Below are positions 45,525 through 53,658 of a stretch of DNA of 64,000 nt, in pieces (positions within the stretch are counted from its first letter, which is position 1; every line of letters starts with the position of its first letter). Source of the DNA: Fen-1058 sp964398185 (GTDB lineage Bacteria > Chloroflexota > Anaerolineae > Fen-1058); NCBI GenBank assembly GCA_964398185.1, contig CAYNML010000014.1, positions 1 to 64,000 on the forward strand. The letters run 5' to 3'. The position numbers were made by a program, and so were the translations under genes. The notes beneath the pieces were generated by a model that worked only from the letters and a program-made list of their open reading frames with translations, searched no databases and was not told where the DNA came from.

Positions 45525-46217
45525 GTGTCCCATCAAATAATCCTGCGTAACATTCAACTGCACATTGATGCCGACATGGTCCTGCGCGGGCAGGGCGCCG
45601 ATCCGGCGGTGCTGCGTGCGCGTAAGCCGCGCCTCGTCGAGATTGCCGAGCAGGCCGTGCGAGAAGGCGCCAAGCTGATCGAACCAGCGGCGGTCTATCG
45701 CTTCGCGCCGATCGAAACGATGAAGCACGAGCGCCTGATCTTGACCGCCAGTGCTCCGCTCACGGGATCGTTGATTGCGCAGCATCTTTCCCCGGCGCAT
45801 TACCTGGCGCTGATCGTCTGCACCGTCGGCGCGGCCATCGACGATCGCATCGCGGCGCTCATGCCGCGCGATCCGGCCTATGCGCTGGCGTTGGATGGTT
45901 ATGGCTCGGCTGCGGCTGAAGCGCTGGGAACTGAAATCTGTGCGCGCCTGGAACAGGATGCAGCGCGCAGCGGTCACTGCGCCAGCGTGCCCATCAGCCC
46001 CGGCATGGTCGGCTGGCCGGTCGAGGTGGGACAGCCGCAGATCTTCAGCAACCTCGACGCCGACGCGATCGGCGTCACCTTGAACGACAGCGCGCAGATG
46101 ATCCCGCGCAAATCCATTTCGCTGGTGCTGGGCTTTGCGCCTACGCCGTTTGAGGCGGGCACGCCGTGCGACTTCTGCGCGCTGCGCCACACCTGCCGCT
46201 ATCAACATCACGCTTAA
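45525..46217 (+). CDS. Methionine synthase activation-domain-like protein
   Basis: A roughly 230-residue protein resembling the B12-dependent methionine synthase activation (MetH_act) fold: LHIDADMVLRGQGADPAVLRARKPRL at the start, LIVCTVGAAIDDRIAAL, YALALDGYGSAAAEAL and SVPISPGMVGWPVEVGQPQIF. It ends with a Cys-rich CDFCALRHTCRY. The frame is open back to 45366, but that part reads through intergenic palindromes and a CCGTGGTATCCGTG repeat, so the GTG at 45525 is preferred. It may help reactivate a corrinoid enzyme; no such enzyme is nearby. Confidence 0.65.
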   Translation: MSHQIILRNIQLHIDADMVLRGQGADPAVLRARKPRLVEIAEQAVREGAKLIEPAAVYRFAPIETMKHERLILTASAPLTGSLIAQHLSPAHYLALIVCTVGAAIDDRIAALMPRDPAYALALDGYGSAAAEALGTEICARLEQDAARSGHCASVPISPGMVGWPVEVGQPQIFSNLDADAIGVTLNDSAQMIPRKSISLVLGFAPTPFEAGTPCDFCALRHTCRYQHHA

Positions 46218-46250
46218 CCCATTCAAGCACTTCGTCCCGATCAGGTTGCC

Positions 46251-46279
46251 TTGACACGCGCCGTTTCACCGGGTACAAT
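46251..46279 (+). promoter_or_regulatory. Promoter of zur
   Basis: Consensus TTGACA at 46251-46256, a 17-base spacer and TACAAT at 46274-46279. Predicted start near 46286, just upstream of the Zur-type palindrome. Confidence 0.8.
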
Positions 46280-46293
46280 CTGTTCGTGCTAAC

Positions 46294-46308
46294 TGAAAAT
46301 GATTTTCA
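46294..46308 (+). promoter_or_regulatory. Zur/Fur-type operator
   Basis: Perfect 7-1-7 palindrome TGAAAATGATTTTCA, matching Zur boxes described in actinobacteria. It covers the initial transcribed region of zur, fitting zinc-dependent autorepression. No second copy is seen before znuA, so znuABC may be read from this promoter. Confidence 0.8.
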
Positions 46309-46322
46309 ATTAGATAAATCCC

Positions 46323-46754
46323 GTGAGTCTCGATCTGAAAACGCTCAACGCCCAACTTAGCGAGCAGGGCTACAAACTGACGCGGCAGCGCAAGGCCGTA
46401 GTGGAGGTGGTGACGCAGACGCACACACGCCTCAGCGCCGCCGATGTATTCACGCAAGCGCAACGGATGTGCCCCGATCTTGGCTTGACCACGGTCTATC
46501 GCACGCTGGAAATTCTGGAGCAGCTGGGCGTCATTCGCCGCGTGCATCTGGACGACGGGTGCGAGGCGTTTGCTCCCACCTCCATCGAGCACGGGCATTA
46601 TTTGATTTGCGTCAACTGCCAGACGACGATCGAATTTGAGGGCTGCGATTTGACGGCGCTGCTCGAACGGATCGCAGGTCAAACGGGGTTCACCATCGAG
46701 CAGCACTGGCTGGAGTTGGTAGGGCTGTGTCCCAGGTGTCAGAAGAAAAAGTAG
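46323..46754 (+). CDS. zur: Fur-family regulator, probably zinc-responsive Zur
   Basis: A 143-residue Fur-family repressor starting at GTG. The winged helix includes YKLTRQRKAVVEVV and LGLTTVYRTLEILEQLGVIRRV. The dimerisation domain has HGHYLICVNC and a C-terminal CPRC, the two CxxC pairs that hold structural zinc. The linked znuA-znuC-znuB cluster and the TGAAAATGATTTTCA box point to Zur rather than Fur or PerR. Confidence 0.9.
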   Translation: MSLDLKTLNAQLSEQGYKLTRQRKAVVEVVTQTHTRLSAADVFTQAQRMCPDLGLTTVYRTLEILEQLGVIRRVHLDDGCEAFAPTSIEHGHYLICVNCQTTIEFEGCDLTALLERIAGQTGFTIEQHWLELVGLCPRCQKKK

Positions 46755-46766
46755 CGACGAACAAGA

Positions 46767-46798
46767 TGAGCGAACCGGTGGTCAGACCGATTCGCTCA
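46767..46798 (+). terminator. Stem-loop between zur and znuA
   Basis: TGAGCGAA/TTCGCTCA arms with an inner CCGGT...ACCGA match. There is no T run, so it is probably a partial attenuator or processing site rather than a full terminator. Confidence 0.4.
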
Positions 46799-46898
46799 GG
46801 GCAAGAATCAGCGGGACGCTGCGCCTTGCGCGGTCATTGTAGCACGCTCAACCGACCCTCGCAAGACGCAGACATTTTTTTGACTAGGAGCGGCTACG

Positions 46899-47840
46899 AT
46901 GATGAAGAAAGTGTTGGTGTTGATGTTGCTGGGGGCGCTGTTGGCAGCGTGCCAATCGACGGGCCAGGCGGCTCAAGCGGGTGGGGAGAAAGCCGCCTTG
47001 AAGGTGATCGCCGCCGAGACGTTTCTGGCGGATATCGCGCAGAACGTGGCGGGCGATCGCGTGACAGTTGAATCGCTCATGCCGATCGGGGTTGATCCGC
47101 ACGGCTTCGAGCCGACGCCGACCGACGTGGCGAAGATTACTGATAGTAACGTGCTCATCATCAATGGCGGGGGCGTTGAAGAATTCATGGCGGAAGTGCT
47201 GGAAAACGCCGGCGGCCAGCGGGCGGTGATCGAAGCCTCGGCGGGGTTGACGCAACGCGAGCCGCGGGAAGGCGAACACGCGGAAGAGCATGCAGACGCG
47301 CACGAACACGAAGGCGATCCACACTTCTGGCTCGATCCGCAGAAGGTGATCAAGTACGTCGAGAACATCCGCGACGGGTTGAGCGCCGCCGATCCGGCAG
47401 GCACGGCGACGTACCAGGCCAATGCCGCGGCGTACATTGCGCAGTTGAAAGAACTCGATCGCTGGATCGCCGATCGGGTGGCCGAAGTGCCGGAAGCGAA
47501 TCGCTTGCTGGTGACCAACCACGAGAGTTTTGGCTACTTTGCCGATCGGTATGGTTTCCAAATCATTGGCACGGTGGTGCCCAGCGTCAGCAGCGGATCA
47601 TCACCGTCGGCGCAGCAGCTGGCCGAATTAATCGATCACATCAAGGCAACGGGCGCAAAAGCGATCTTTTTGGAGACGGGTGCTAATCCGCAGTTGGCAG
47701 AACAAGTGGCGCAGGAAACGGGCAGTAAAGTCGTCACCAATTTGTATAGCCATTCGATTACCGAACCGAGCGGCCCCGCGCCAACGTATATTGAGATGAT
47801 GAAGTCCAACACAGCGGCCATCGTCACGGCGTTGAAGTGA
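46899..47840 (+). CDS. znuA: Zinc ABC transporter substrate-binding lipoprotein
   Basis: A 313-residue cluster A-I binding protein with signal peptide and lipobox LLAAC (Cys 18). Zinc ligand candidates are H68 (DPHGFEP), H142 (DPHFWLDP) and H208 (VTNHESFGYFADRYG). A His/Glu-rich loop (127-142) is the usual mark of zinc rather than manganese members. AGGAG precedes the ATG pair at 46899/46902. It delivers Zn2+ to ZnuB/ZnuC. Confidence 0.95.
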   Translation: MMKKVLVLMLLGALLAACQSTGQAAQAGGEKAALKVIAAETFLADIAQNVAGDRVTVESLMPIGVDPHGFEPTPTDVAKITDSNVLIINGGGVEEFMAEVLENAGGQRAVIEASAGLTQREPREGEHAEEHADAHEHEGDPHFWLDPQKVIKYVENIRDGLSAADPAGTATYQANAAAYIAQLKELDRWIADRVAEVPEANRLLVTNHESFGYFADRYGFQIIGTVVPSVSSGSSPSAQQLAELIDHIKATGAKAIFLETGANPQLAEQVAQETGSKVVTNLYSHSITEPSGPAPTYIEMMKSNTAAIVTALK

Positions 47841-47883
47841 AACGTGATGCGTAATGCGTAACGAGTAATGCGTAACGAGTGAA
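47841..47883. repeat. Heptamer repeat between znuA and znuC
   Basis: GTGATGC GTAATGC GTAACGA GTAATGC GTAACGA GTGAAG: six near-perfect heptamers immediately after the znuA stop. Confidence 0.85.
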
Positions 47884-47885
47884 GT

Positions 47886-48722
47886 TTGGACAACTACGCT
47901 ATTCAATCAGAAAGCAAAAATCAAAAATCCAAAATACCCGGCGAGCCGGCGCGTTTGGAACTGCGCGACGTGTCAGCCGGCTATAACGGCAAGCTGATCC
48001 TGCACGACGTGTCGTTTCAGGTGCCGCATGGCGCGCGCGTCGCGGTGGTTGGCCCGAACGGCGCTGGCAAGTCCACCTTGTTCAAGGTGCTGGTGGGCTT
48101 GCTGCCCGCGCGCAGCGGCGAGGTGCTGATTCACGGTCTGCCGCTGGGCGCGCATCAAGAGTGCGTGGCGTACGTGCCGCAGCGCAACGACATCGATTGG
48201 CGCTTCCCGGTGACGGTGAGCGACGTGGTGATGATGGGCCGCTTCGGGCATCTGGGACGCTTGCAGCGGCCATCGCGACACGATCACGAGATCGTGCGGC
48301 ACAGCCTGGAGCAGATGCGTATTGCGAATCTGGCCAAACGCTCCATCGACGAGTTGTCCGGCGGCCAGCAGCAGCGCGTGTTTCTGGCGCGGGCACTGGC
48401 GCAGGAGCCGCACATCCTGTTGATGGATGAGCCGTTCACCGGCGTGGATGCGGCCACACAGGAAGCCACGCTGGCGCTGCTGGACGATCTGCAGACGCAG
48501 CACGTGACGGCCATGATCTCCACGCACGATCTGAATCTGGCGGCGGCGCGGTTTGAGCAGGTGCTGCTGCTGAATCATCATGTGGTGGCGTATGGGCGGG
48601 TGGATGAAGTGTTCACACCGCAAGCGTTGAGTCAGGCTTTCAGCGGGCAGGTGCTGCTGCTGCCCAACGGCCTGGCGTTGGTGGATGAATGCTGCCCGCC
48701 CGATGAAGCAAGAGTATTGTAA
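47886..48722 (+). CDS. znuC: Zinc ABC transporter ATPase
   Basis: A roughly 278-residue metal-importer ATPase with VGPNGAGKSTLFKVLVG, YVPQRNDIDWRFPVTVSDVV (typical of Zn/Mn ATPases), ELSGGQQQRVFLARAL, LLMDEPFTGVD and ISTHDL. The first 15-18 residues (NYAIQSESKNQKSKIP) are encoded by an AAATCAAAAATCCAAAAT-type intergenic repeat, so the TTG at 47886 may not be the true start; no better start with an RBS is visible. Confidence 0.93.
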   Translation: MDNYAIQSESKNQKSKIPGEPARLELRDVSAGYNGKLILHDVSFQVPHGARVAVVGPNGAGKSTLFKVLVGLLPARSGEVLIHGLPLGAHQECVAYVPQRNDIDWRFPVTVSDVVMMGRFGHLGRLQRPSRHDHEIVRHSLEQMRIANLAKRSIDELSGGQQQRVFLARALAQEPHILLMDEPFTGVDAATQEATLALLDDLQTQHVTAMISTHDLNLAAARFEQVLLLNHHVVAYGRVDEVFTPQALSQAFSGQVLLLPNGLALVDECCPPDEARVL

Positions 48723-48730
48723 AGGACGTC

Positions 48731-48852
48731 GTCATGCCCGCGTGCTTGTGGCGGGACTCCAGAGGTCTCGTTAGCCTCGAATCTGGATGCCCGACACGCC
48801 CTGCCGAAGGGACGAAGCGGGGGCGCGCCAGGCGAAAGCACTCGGGCATGAC
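48731..48852. repeat. Dispersed modular repeat, copy b (inside the znu operon)
   Basis: Perfect 10-base terminal inverted repeats GTCATGCCCG/CGGGCATGAC. It contains the same internal module as copy a, in the same orientation, and sits between znuC and znuB. Confidence 0.85.
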
Positions 48853-48872
48853 CGTGTTCCAGAGGAAACACG

Positions 48873-49727
48873 ATGATCGAATGGTTCGCTAAGCCCTTAA
48901 CTTATGAGTTCATGCAGCGTGGACTGCTGGCTTCCACGCTGGTGGGCGTGCTGTGCGCGGTGGTGGGCTGTTACGTGGTGCTGCGCGGCATGGCCTTCTT
49001 AGGCGATGCGCTGGCGCACGCCATTCTGCCCGGCGTAGCGATTGCGTATCTCTTCAACGGCAATCTGCTGCTCGGCGCGTTGATTGCGGCCATCGTTGTG
49101 GCGCTGCTCATCGGCATTCTGTCGCGGCAGGGCGCGATCAAAGAGGATACGGCGATCGGGATTCTCTTTGCAGCGGCGCTGTCGCTAGGCGTGCTGCTGA
49201 TCAGCAGCATCCGCACGTACGCGGTCGATCTCACACACATCATGTTTGGGAACGTGCTGGGGGTGAGCACCAGCGATTTAATTATCACTGCGCTGCTGGC
49301 TGTGCTGGTGTTGGGCTTCATCGTCGTGTTTTACCGTGAATTTCTGGTGATGTCGTTCGATCCGGTGCTGGCGGCCACGCTGCGTATGCGCGCCGAGCGT
49401 TTCCGCATTTTGATGTTGATCCTGCTGGCGCTGACGATTGTGGTTTCGCTGCAAACCGTGGGCGTGGGCCTCGTTGCGGCGATGCTGGTCACGCCCGGCG
49501 CGGCGGCGTATCTGCTGACGCGGCGCTTGTCGTCCATGATGATCGTGGCGGGCGTCATCGGCGCGGTATCGAGCGTGATTGGCTTGTATTTGAGCTTCTA
49601 CCTCAGCGTGGCCTCAGGCGCGGCGGTGGTGTTGACCGCGACGGTGATCTTTATGCTGGCGTACTTATTTGCTCCGGCGCGCGGTGTGCTGGCGCGGCGC
49701 TGGCACGCGCGGGTCAAGACGGCTTGA
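48873..49727 (+). CDS. znuB: Zinc ABC transporter permease
   Basis: A 284-residue ABC-3 family permease with about eight TM helices. Motifs are GLLASTLVGVLCAVVGCYVVLRGMAFLGDALAHAILPGVA and DLTHIMFGNVLGVS, then LQTVGVGLVAAMLVTPGAAAYLLTRR. It completes the importer with ZnuA and ZnuC. The modular repeat at 48731-48852 separates it from znuC. Confidence 0.95.
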   Translation: MIEWFAKPLTYEFMQRGLLASTLVGVLCAVVGCYVVLRGMAFLGDALAHAILPGVAIAYLFNGNLLLGALIAAIVVALLIGILSRQGAIKEDTAIGILFAAALSLGVLLISSIRTYAVDLTHIMFGNVLGVSTSDLIITALLAVLVLGFIVVFYREFLVMSFDPVLAATLRMRAERFRILMLILLALTIVVSLQTVGVGLVAAMLVTPGAAAYLLTRRLSSMMIVAGVIGAVSSVIGLYLSFYLSVASGAAVVLTATVIFMLAYLFAPARGVLARRWHARVKTA

Positions 49728-50242
49728 AGCACAGCTTTCCCCCGATCATCGAGCCTGCGTCGCGCGTGCTGATCCTCGGCTCGCTGCCCGGCGACGAATC
49801 GCTGCGACGGCAGCAGTACTATGCTCATCCGCGCAATCAGTTCTGGCGCATCCTCGCCGAGATCTATCACGTGCCGTTTCCGGCGACGTATCAGGAGCGC
49901 GAGGCGTTGGTGTTGCAGAAGCAGTTGGCGTTGTGGGATGTGGTGCAACACGGAGAGCGCGCAGGCAGCCTGGATAACAACATTCGCAACGCGACACCGA
50001 ACGATTTCCAGTGGCTGTTCACAACCTATCGGAACTTGCGAGCAATTGTGTTCAACGGCCGGAAGGCTCACGCTTTGTTTGAGCGTAAGGTTTTGCAACA
50101 GCCGTCGTGTGCTGGCTTCGAGCACTTGCCGCGGCTGCTGCTGCCGTCGACCAGCCCGGCGGCCACGCTGCCGCTGGCCGCCAAGATCGCGCGGTGGCGC
50201 CAGCTCACCGCATTTCAAATTCACAGGGACGAATCACGATGA
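49724..50242 (+). CDS. DNA-deoxyinosine glycosylase-like protein (UDG superfamily)
   Basis: A 172-residue uracil-DNA-glycosylase-superfamily protein of the hypoxanthine-DNA glycosylase type. It has VLILGSLPGDESLRRQQYYAHPRNQFWRILAEI and LRAIVFNGRKAHALF, then LLPSTSPAATLP near the C-terminus. It excises deaminated bases such as hypoxanthine in base-excision repair. It starts with TTG overlapping the znuB stop by 4 bases, and its own stop overlaps the next ATG, so it is translationally coupled in this cluster. Confidence 0.87.
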   Translation: MKHSFPPIIEPASRVLILGSLPGDESLRRQQYYAHPRNQFWRILAEIYHVPFPATYQEREALVLQKQLALWDVVQHGERAGSLDNNIRNATPNDFQWLFTTYRNLRAIVFNGRKAHALFERKVLQQPSCAGFEHLPRLLLPSTSPAATLPLAAKIARWRQLTAFQIHRDESR

Positions 50243-51111
50243 TCGCTTCACGTCAGATGTCGCGTTGCACGCTGTTCATACTGGTGGCGCTGTTGACCGC
50301 CATCTTCGTCGGCGCTTGTTCGGTGACGCCGCTGGTCTCGCCGCTCAGGCCCGCGCCAACCCGTCCGCTGCCTGCGCCGACGTCGACGATCGCGCCGCTG
50401 AAGTTGCCCACAGCGCGGAACCTGACCTATCGAGTCGTCGCCACTTACCCGCACGATCGCAACGCCTTCACCCAGGGCCTGGTTATCGACGACGGCGTGC
50501 TGTATGAAGGCACCGGCCTGAATGGCCGATCATCGCTGCGGCGGGTCGATCTGGCGAGCGGCGCCGTGTTGCAGAGTGTGGCGCTCGACCAGCAGTACTT
50601 TGGCGAAGGCATTACCACGTGGGGTGATCAGATCATCCAGTTGACGTGGCAGTCGCAGCAGGGCTTTGTGTACGACAAGGATACCTTCGAGTTGCTCAAG
50701 ACCTTCGCCTATCCGGGCGAAGGCTGGGGCCTGACGCACGATGATCGTTCGCTGATCATGAGCGATGGCACGCCGGCGATCCGCTTTCTTGATCCGGTGA
50801 CGCTGCACGAGACCCGGCGCATTACCGTGACCGATCAGGGCCAGCCGGTGGTCAAGCTCAACGAACTCGAATACGTGCACGGCGAGATTCTGGCGCACGT
50901 GTGGCAGACCGATCGGGTGGTGCGCATCTCGCCAGACGACGGGCGCGTCATCGGCTGGATCGATCTGAGCGGGCTGCTCAGCGCGGAGGATCGCCAGCAG
51001 CCGGTGGATGTCTTGAACGGCATCGCGTATGATGCCGCGCGCGATCGGTTGTTTGTGACCGGCAAGCTGTGGCCCAGGCTGTTCGAGATCGAGTTGGCGC
51101 CGCAGCCCTGA
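50239..51111 (+). CDS. Glutaminyl-peptide cyclotransferase (glutamine cyclotransferase family) lipoprotein
   Basis: A 290-residue protein with signal peptide and lipobox FVGAC, a Pro/Thr-rich spacer, then a five-bladed beta-propeller of the PF05096 type: YPHDRNAFTQGLVIDDGVLYEGTGLNGRSSLRRVDL, YFGEGITTWGDQIIQLTWQ, LNELEYVHGEILAHVWQTD and VLNGIAYDAARDRLFVTGKLWP. It forms N-terminal pyroglutamate on exported proteins. The ATG overlaps the glycosylase stop (ATGA). Confidence 0.88.
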   Translation: MIASRQMSRCTLFILVALLTAIFVGACSVTPLVSPLRPAPTRPLPAPTSTIAPLKLPTARNLTYRVVATYPHDRNAFTQGLVIDDGVLYEGTGLNGRSSLRRVDLASGAVLQSVALDQQYFGEGITTWGDQIIQLTWQSQQGFVYDKDTFELLKTFAYPGEGWGLTHDDRSLIMSDGTPAIRFLDPVTLHETRRITVTDQGQPVVKLNELEYVHGEILAHVWQTDRVVRISPDDGRVIGWIDLSGLLSAEDRQQPVDVLNGIAYDAARDRLFVTGKLWPRLFEIELAPQP

Positions 51112-51120
51112 GGCGGCCTC

Positions 51121-52221
51121 TCACCGAATTGCGCGTTCCGTTGCTTTATTGAAGAAGTGCAGTTTGTCGAGGTTGATGGTGAGTGTCACGGTGTTGCCCA
51201 CGCGGGCGCGACTGCGCGGATCGACGCGGGCGACGAAGGAATGCGCGCCGTTGACCAAATACAGGAAAATCTCGTTGCCCATCAATTCGGTCACGTCCAC
51301 CTGCGCTTCGATGGAGGCGGCTTTGATGCCGGGCGCGACGAAGTTCGCGTCGTAGATGTCTTCCGGGCGGAGGCCCACCACGATCGCCTGACCGATGTGA
51401 TCTTTGAGCGCCGTATGCCGATCGGGCGGGACGCGCAGCCGCAGGGTTTCGCTCTGCGCGAAGAGTTCCTCATCCGATCGGATCAGCTGCATCTCAAAGA
51501 AGTTCATGCTGGGACTGCCGATGAAGCCCGCCACAAATTGATTGCCGGGCCGATCGTACAGGGCCTGCGGCGTGTCGACCTGCTGCAGGACGCCTTCCTT
51601 CATTACGGCGATGCGCGTGCCCATGGTCATCGCTTCCGTTTGATCGTGCGTCACGTAAACGAAAGTCGCGCCGAGCTGCTTGTGCAGCTTGATGATCTCC
51701 GCGCGCGTCTGCACACGCAATTTGGCGTCGAGGTTGGATAACGGTTCGTCGAAGAGGAAGACCTGCGGCTCGCGCACGATGGCGCGGCCCACCGCCACGC
51801 GCTGGCGCTGCCCGCCGGACAACTGGCCCGGCTTGCGGCCCAGCAGCTCTTCAATGCCCAGCACCTGCGCCGCCTGCTGCACCCGCTCGCTGATTTCCTT
51901 GTTCTGCGTTTTGCGCAGCTTCAACGAGAACGACATATTCTTGCCCACATCCATGTGCGGATACAACGCGTACGATTGAAACACCATGGCGATGTCGCGG
52001 TCTTTGGGCGGAATGTCGTTGACCAGCCGCTCGCCGATGTAGATGCTGCCGGTTGTCACATCTTCCAGCCCGGCTAACACGCGCAGGCTGGTGGTCTTGC
52101 CGCAGCCCGACGGGCCGACCAAGACCAGGAATTCCTGATCGGCGATGTGGAGATGGAGATCGTTGACGGCGAGGACGTTGCCGTAGGCTTTGCTGACGTG
52201 TTCGAAGGTGACGCTGGCCAT
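51121..52221 (-). CDS. ugpC: ABC transporter ATPase of the MalK/UgpC type
   Basis: A 366-residue carbohydrate-importer (CUT1) ATPase. The NBD has GPSGCGKTTSLRVLAGLE, LSGGQRQRVAVGRAI, FLFDEPLSNLDAKLR and VTHDQTEAMTMG. A C-terminal TOBE/OB regulatory domain runs from about 240 to 366. No permease or binding protein is adjacent, so it probably serves several CUT1 importers encoded elsewhere. Substrate is not defined by sequence; the symbol is only the family name. It converges on the cyclotransferase gene with a 9-base gap. Confidence 0.9.
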   Translation of the reverse strand: MASVTFEHVSKAYGNVLAVNDLHLHIADQEFLVLVGPSGCGKTTSLRVLAGLEDVTTGSIYIGERLVNDIPPKDRDIAMVFQSYALYPHMDVGKNMSFSLKLRKTQNKEISERVQQAAQVLGIEELLGRKPGQLSGGQRQRVAVGRAIVREPQVFLFDEPLSNLDAKLRVQTRAEIIKLHKQLGATFVYVTHDQTEAMTMGTRIAVMKEGVLQQVDTPQALYDRPGNQFVAGFIGSPSMNFFEMQLIRSDEELFAQSETLRLRVPPDRHTALKDHIGQAIVVGLRPEDIYDANFVAPGIKAASIEAQVDVTELMGNEIFLYLVNGAHSFVARVDPRSRARVGNTVTLTINLDKLHFFNKATERAIR

Positions 52222-52277
52222 GGTGCTCCTCGCAATGACGGGTGATCTTTCGCGCTGAATTGTAGCATGATCGGCAG

Positions 52278-52306
52278 TTGCGCCTGTTTTGCGGCGGGTC
52301 TACAAT
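52278..52306 (+). promoter_or_regulatory. Promoter of the moxR operon
   Basis: TTGCGC at 52278-52283, a 17-base spacer and TACAAT at 52301-52306. It excludes the TTG at 52278 and ATG at 52305 as starts. Confidence 0.65.
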
Positions 52307-52355
52307 GGGCAGCGACATCGTCGCCGACATCGTGCCGCGAAAGGACGCATTCAGC

Positions 52356-53306
52356 ATGCCGCTCACCGCCCGCGAAGTGCAAGCTCAGTCCCGCAAGATC
52401 ATCGACAACCTGGAGACCGTCATCGTCGGCAAACGCCGCGAATTGGAATTGGTGCTCATCGGTTTGTTGTGCCAGGGGCATCTCCTTATTGAGGATGTGC
52501 CCGGCGTGGGCAAGACGATCCTGGCGCGCAGCCTGGCGCAGTCACTCGGCTGCACGTTCAGCCGCATCCAGTTCACGCCCGATCTGCTGCCCAGCGACAT
52601 CACCGGCTCGTCGATCTTCAATCAGCAGACACGTCAGTTCGAATTTCGCCCCGGGCCGATCATGGGGCAGATCGTGCTGGCCGACGAGATCAATCGGGCC
52701 ACGCCGAAAACCCAATCGGCGCTGCTGGAAGCGATGGAAGAACGGCAGATCACGATCGATGGCGTGGTGCACGCGCTGCCCCAGCCGTTCATGGTCATCG
52801 GCACCCAGAACCCGATCGAGTATGAGGGCACCTTCCCGCTGCCCGAAGCGCAGCTCGATCGCTTCCTGCTGCGTGTCAGCCTGGGCTACCTCTCCAAGCG
52901 CGAAGAGATCCGCATGATGGCCGATCAACAATTCGTGCATCCCCTCCAGGCGGTAAATGCCGTGGTCTCCACGGAAGAACTGCTGGCCTTGCAAGATGCG
53001 GTGAAGCACGTGTTTGTGTCGGAAGCCATCCGGCAGTATGTGGTCGATCTCACCTTTGCCACGCGCGAGAATGACAGCCTGTATCTGGGCGCGAGTCCGC
53101 GCGGCAGCCTGGGCTTATTCCGCACGGGGCAGGCGCACGCGGCATTGCAAGGGCGCGATTACGTGCTGCCCGACGACATCAAGGCGCTGGCCGAGGTGGT
53201 GCTGGCTCATCGCGTGATGGTGAATCCGTCGGCGCGCTTGAAGCAGGTGACGCCCAAACGTGTGATTGGCGAGTTGCTGCAACGGGTGCCAGTACCGGAT
53301 GCGTAA
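52356..53306 (+). CDS. MoxR-family AAA+ ATPase
   Basis: A 316-residue AAA+ chaperone-like ATPase with EDVPGVGKTILARSLAQSL (Walker A), IVLADEINRATPKTQSALLEAMEERQ (Walker B and MoxR signature) and GTQNPIEYEGTFPLPEAQLDRFLL (sensor). The ATG at 52356 follows AAGGA and the promoter at 52278-52306. It heads a moxR-DUF58-transglutaminase operon, a common trio thought to act in protein maturation or envelope homeostasis. Confidence 0.93.
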   Translation: MPLTAREVQAQSRKIIDNLETVIVGKRRELELVLIGLLCQGHLLIEDVPGVGKTILARSLAQSLGCTFSRIQFTPDLLPSDITGSSIFNQQTRQFEFRPGPIMGQIVLADEINRATPKTQSALLEAMEERQITIDGVVHALPQPFMVIGTQNPIEYEGTFPLPEAQLDRFLLRVSLGYLSKREEIRMMADQQFVHPLQAVNAVVSTEELLALQDAVKHVFVSEAIRQYVVDLTFATRENDSLYLGASPRGSLGLFRTGQAHAALQGRDYVLPDDIKALAEVVLAHRVMVNPSARLKQVTPKRVIGELLQRVPVPDA

Positions 53307-53536
53307 AGCGTAATGCGTAATGCGTAAAGCGTAATGCGTAAAGCGTAATGCGTAAAGCGTAATGCGTNNNNNNNNNNNNNNNNNNNNNNNNNNNNNNNNN
53401 NNNNNNNNNNNNNNNNNNNNNNNNNNNNNNNNNNNNNNNNNNNNNNNNNNNNNNNNNNNNNNNNNNNATGCGTAATGCGTAAAGCGTAATGCGTAAAGCG
53501 TAATGCGTAAAGCGTAATGCGTAAAGCGTAATGCGT
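53306..53536. repeat. Heptamer tandem array GTAATGC/GTAAAGC flanking the scaffold gap
   Basis: Alternating GTAATGC and GTAAAGC heptamers (14-bp period) fill 53306-53367 and resume at 53468-53536. The real array length is unknown because the gap lies inside it. Confidence 0.95.
53368..53467. other. Assembly gap (100 N)
   Basis: Exactly 100 undetermined bases inside the heptamer array, a scaffolding placeholder rather than a measured length. Confidence 1.
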
Positions 53537-53540
53537 TACC

Positions 53541-53636
53541 GTCATTCCCGCGTGCAGTCGGCGGGAATCTATTTGACGATTGGCCAGGGTTGCTTATCAT
53601 GATTCTGGATGCCTGACTACACCGCTCGGGCATGAC
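53541..53636. repeat. Dispersed modular repeat, copy c (lacks the internal module)
   Basis: GTCATTCCCGCG...CTGGATGCCTGAC...CTCGGGCATGAC. The 36-base internal module of copies a, b and d is absent. Confidence 0.8.
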
Positions 53637-53658
53637 AGGCTGAGAACTATTGCTGAAT

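Noticed and set aside
53306..53536. CRISPR-like array around the gap
   Set aside because: Units are 7/14 bp with no unique spacers and no cas genes nearby; it is a tandem repeat.
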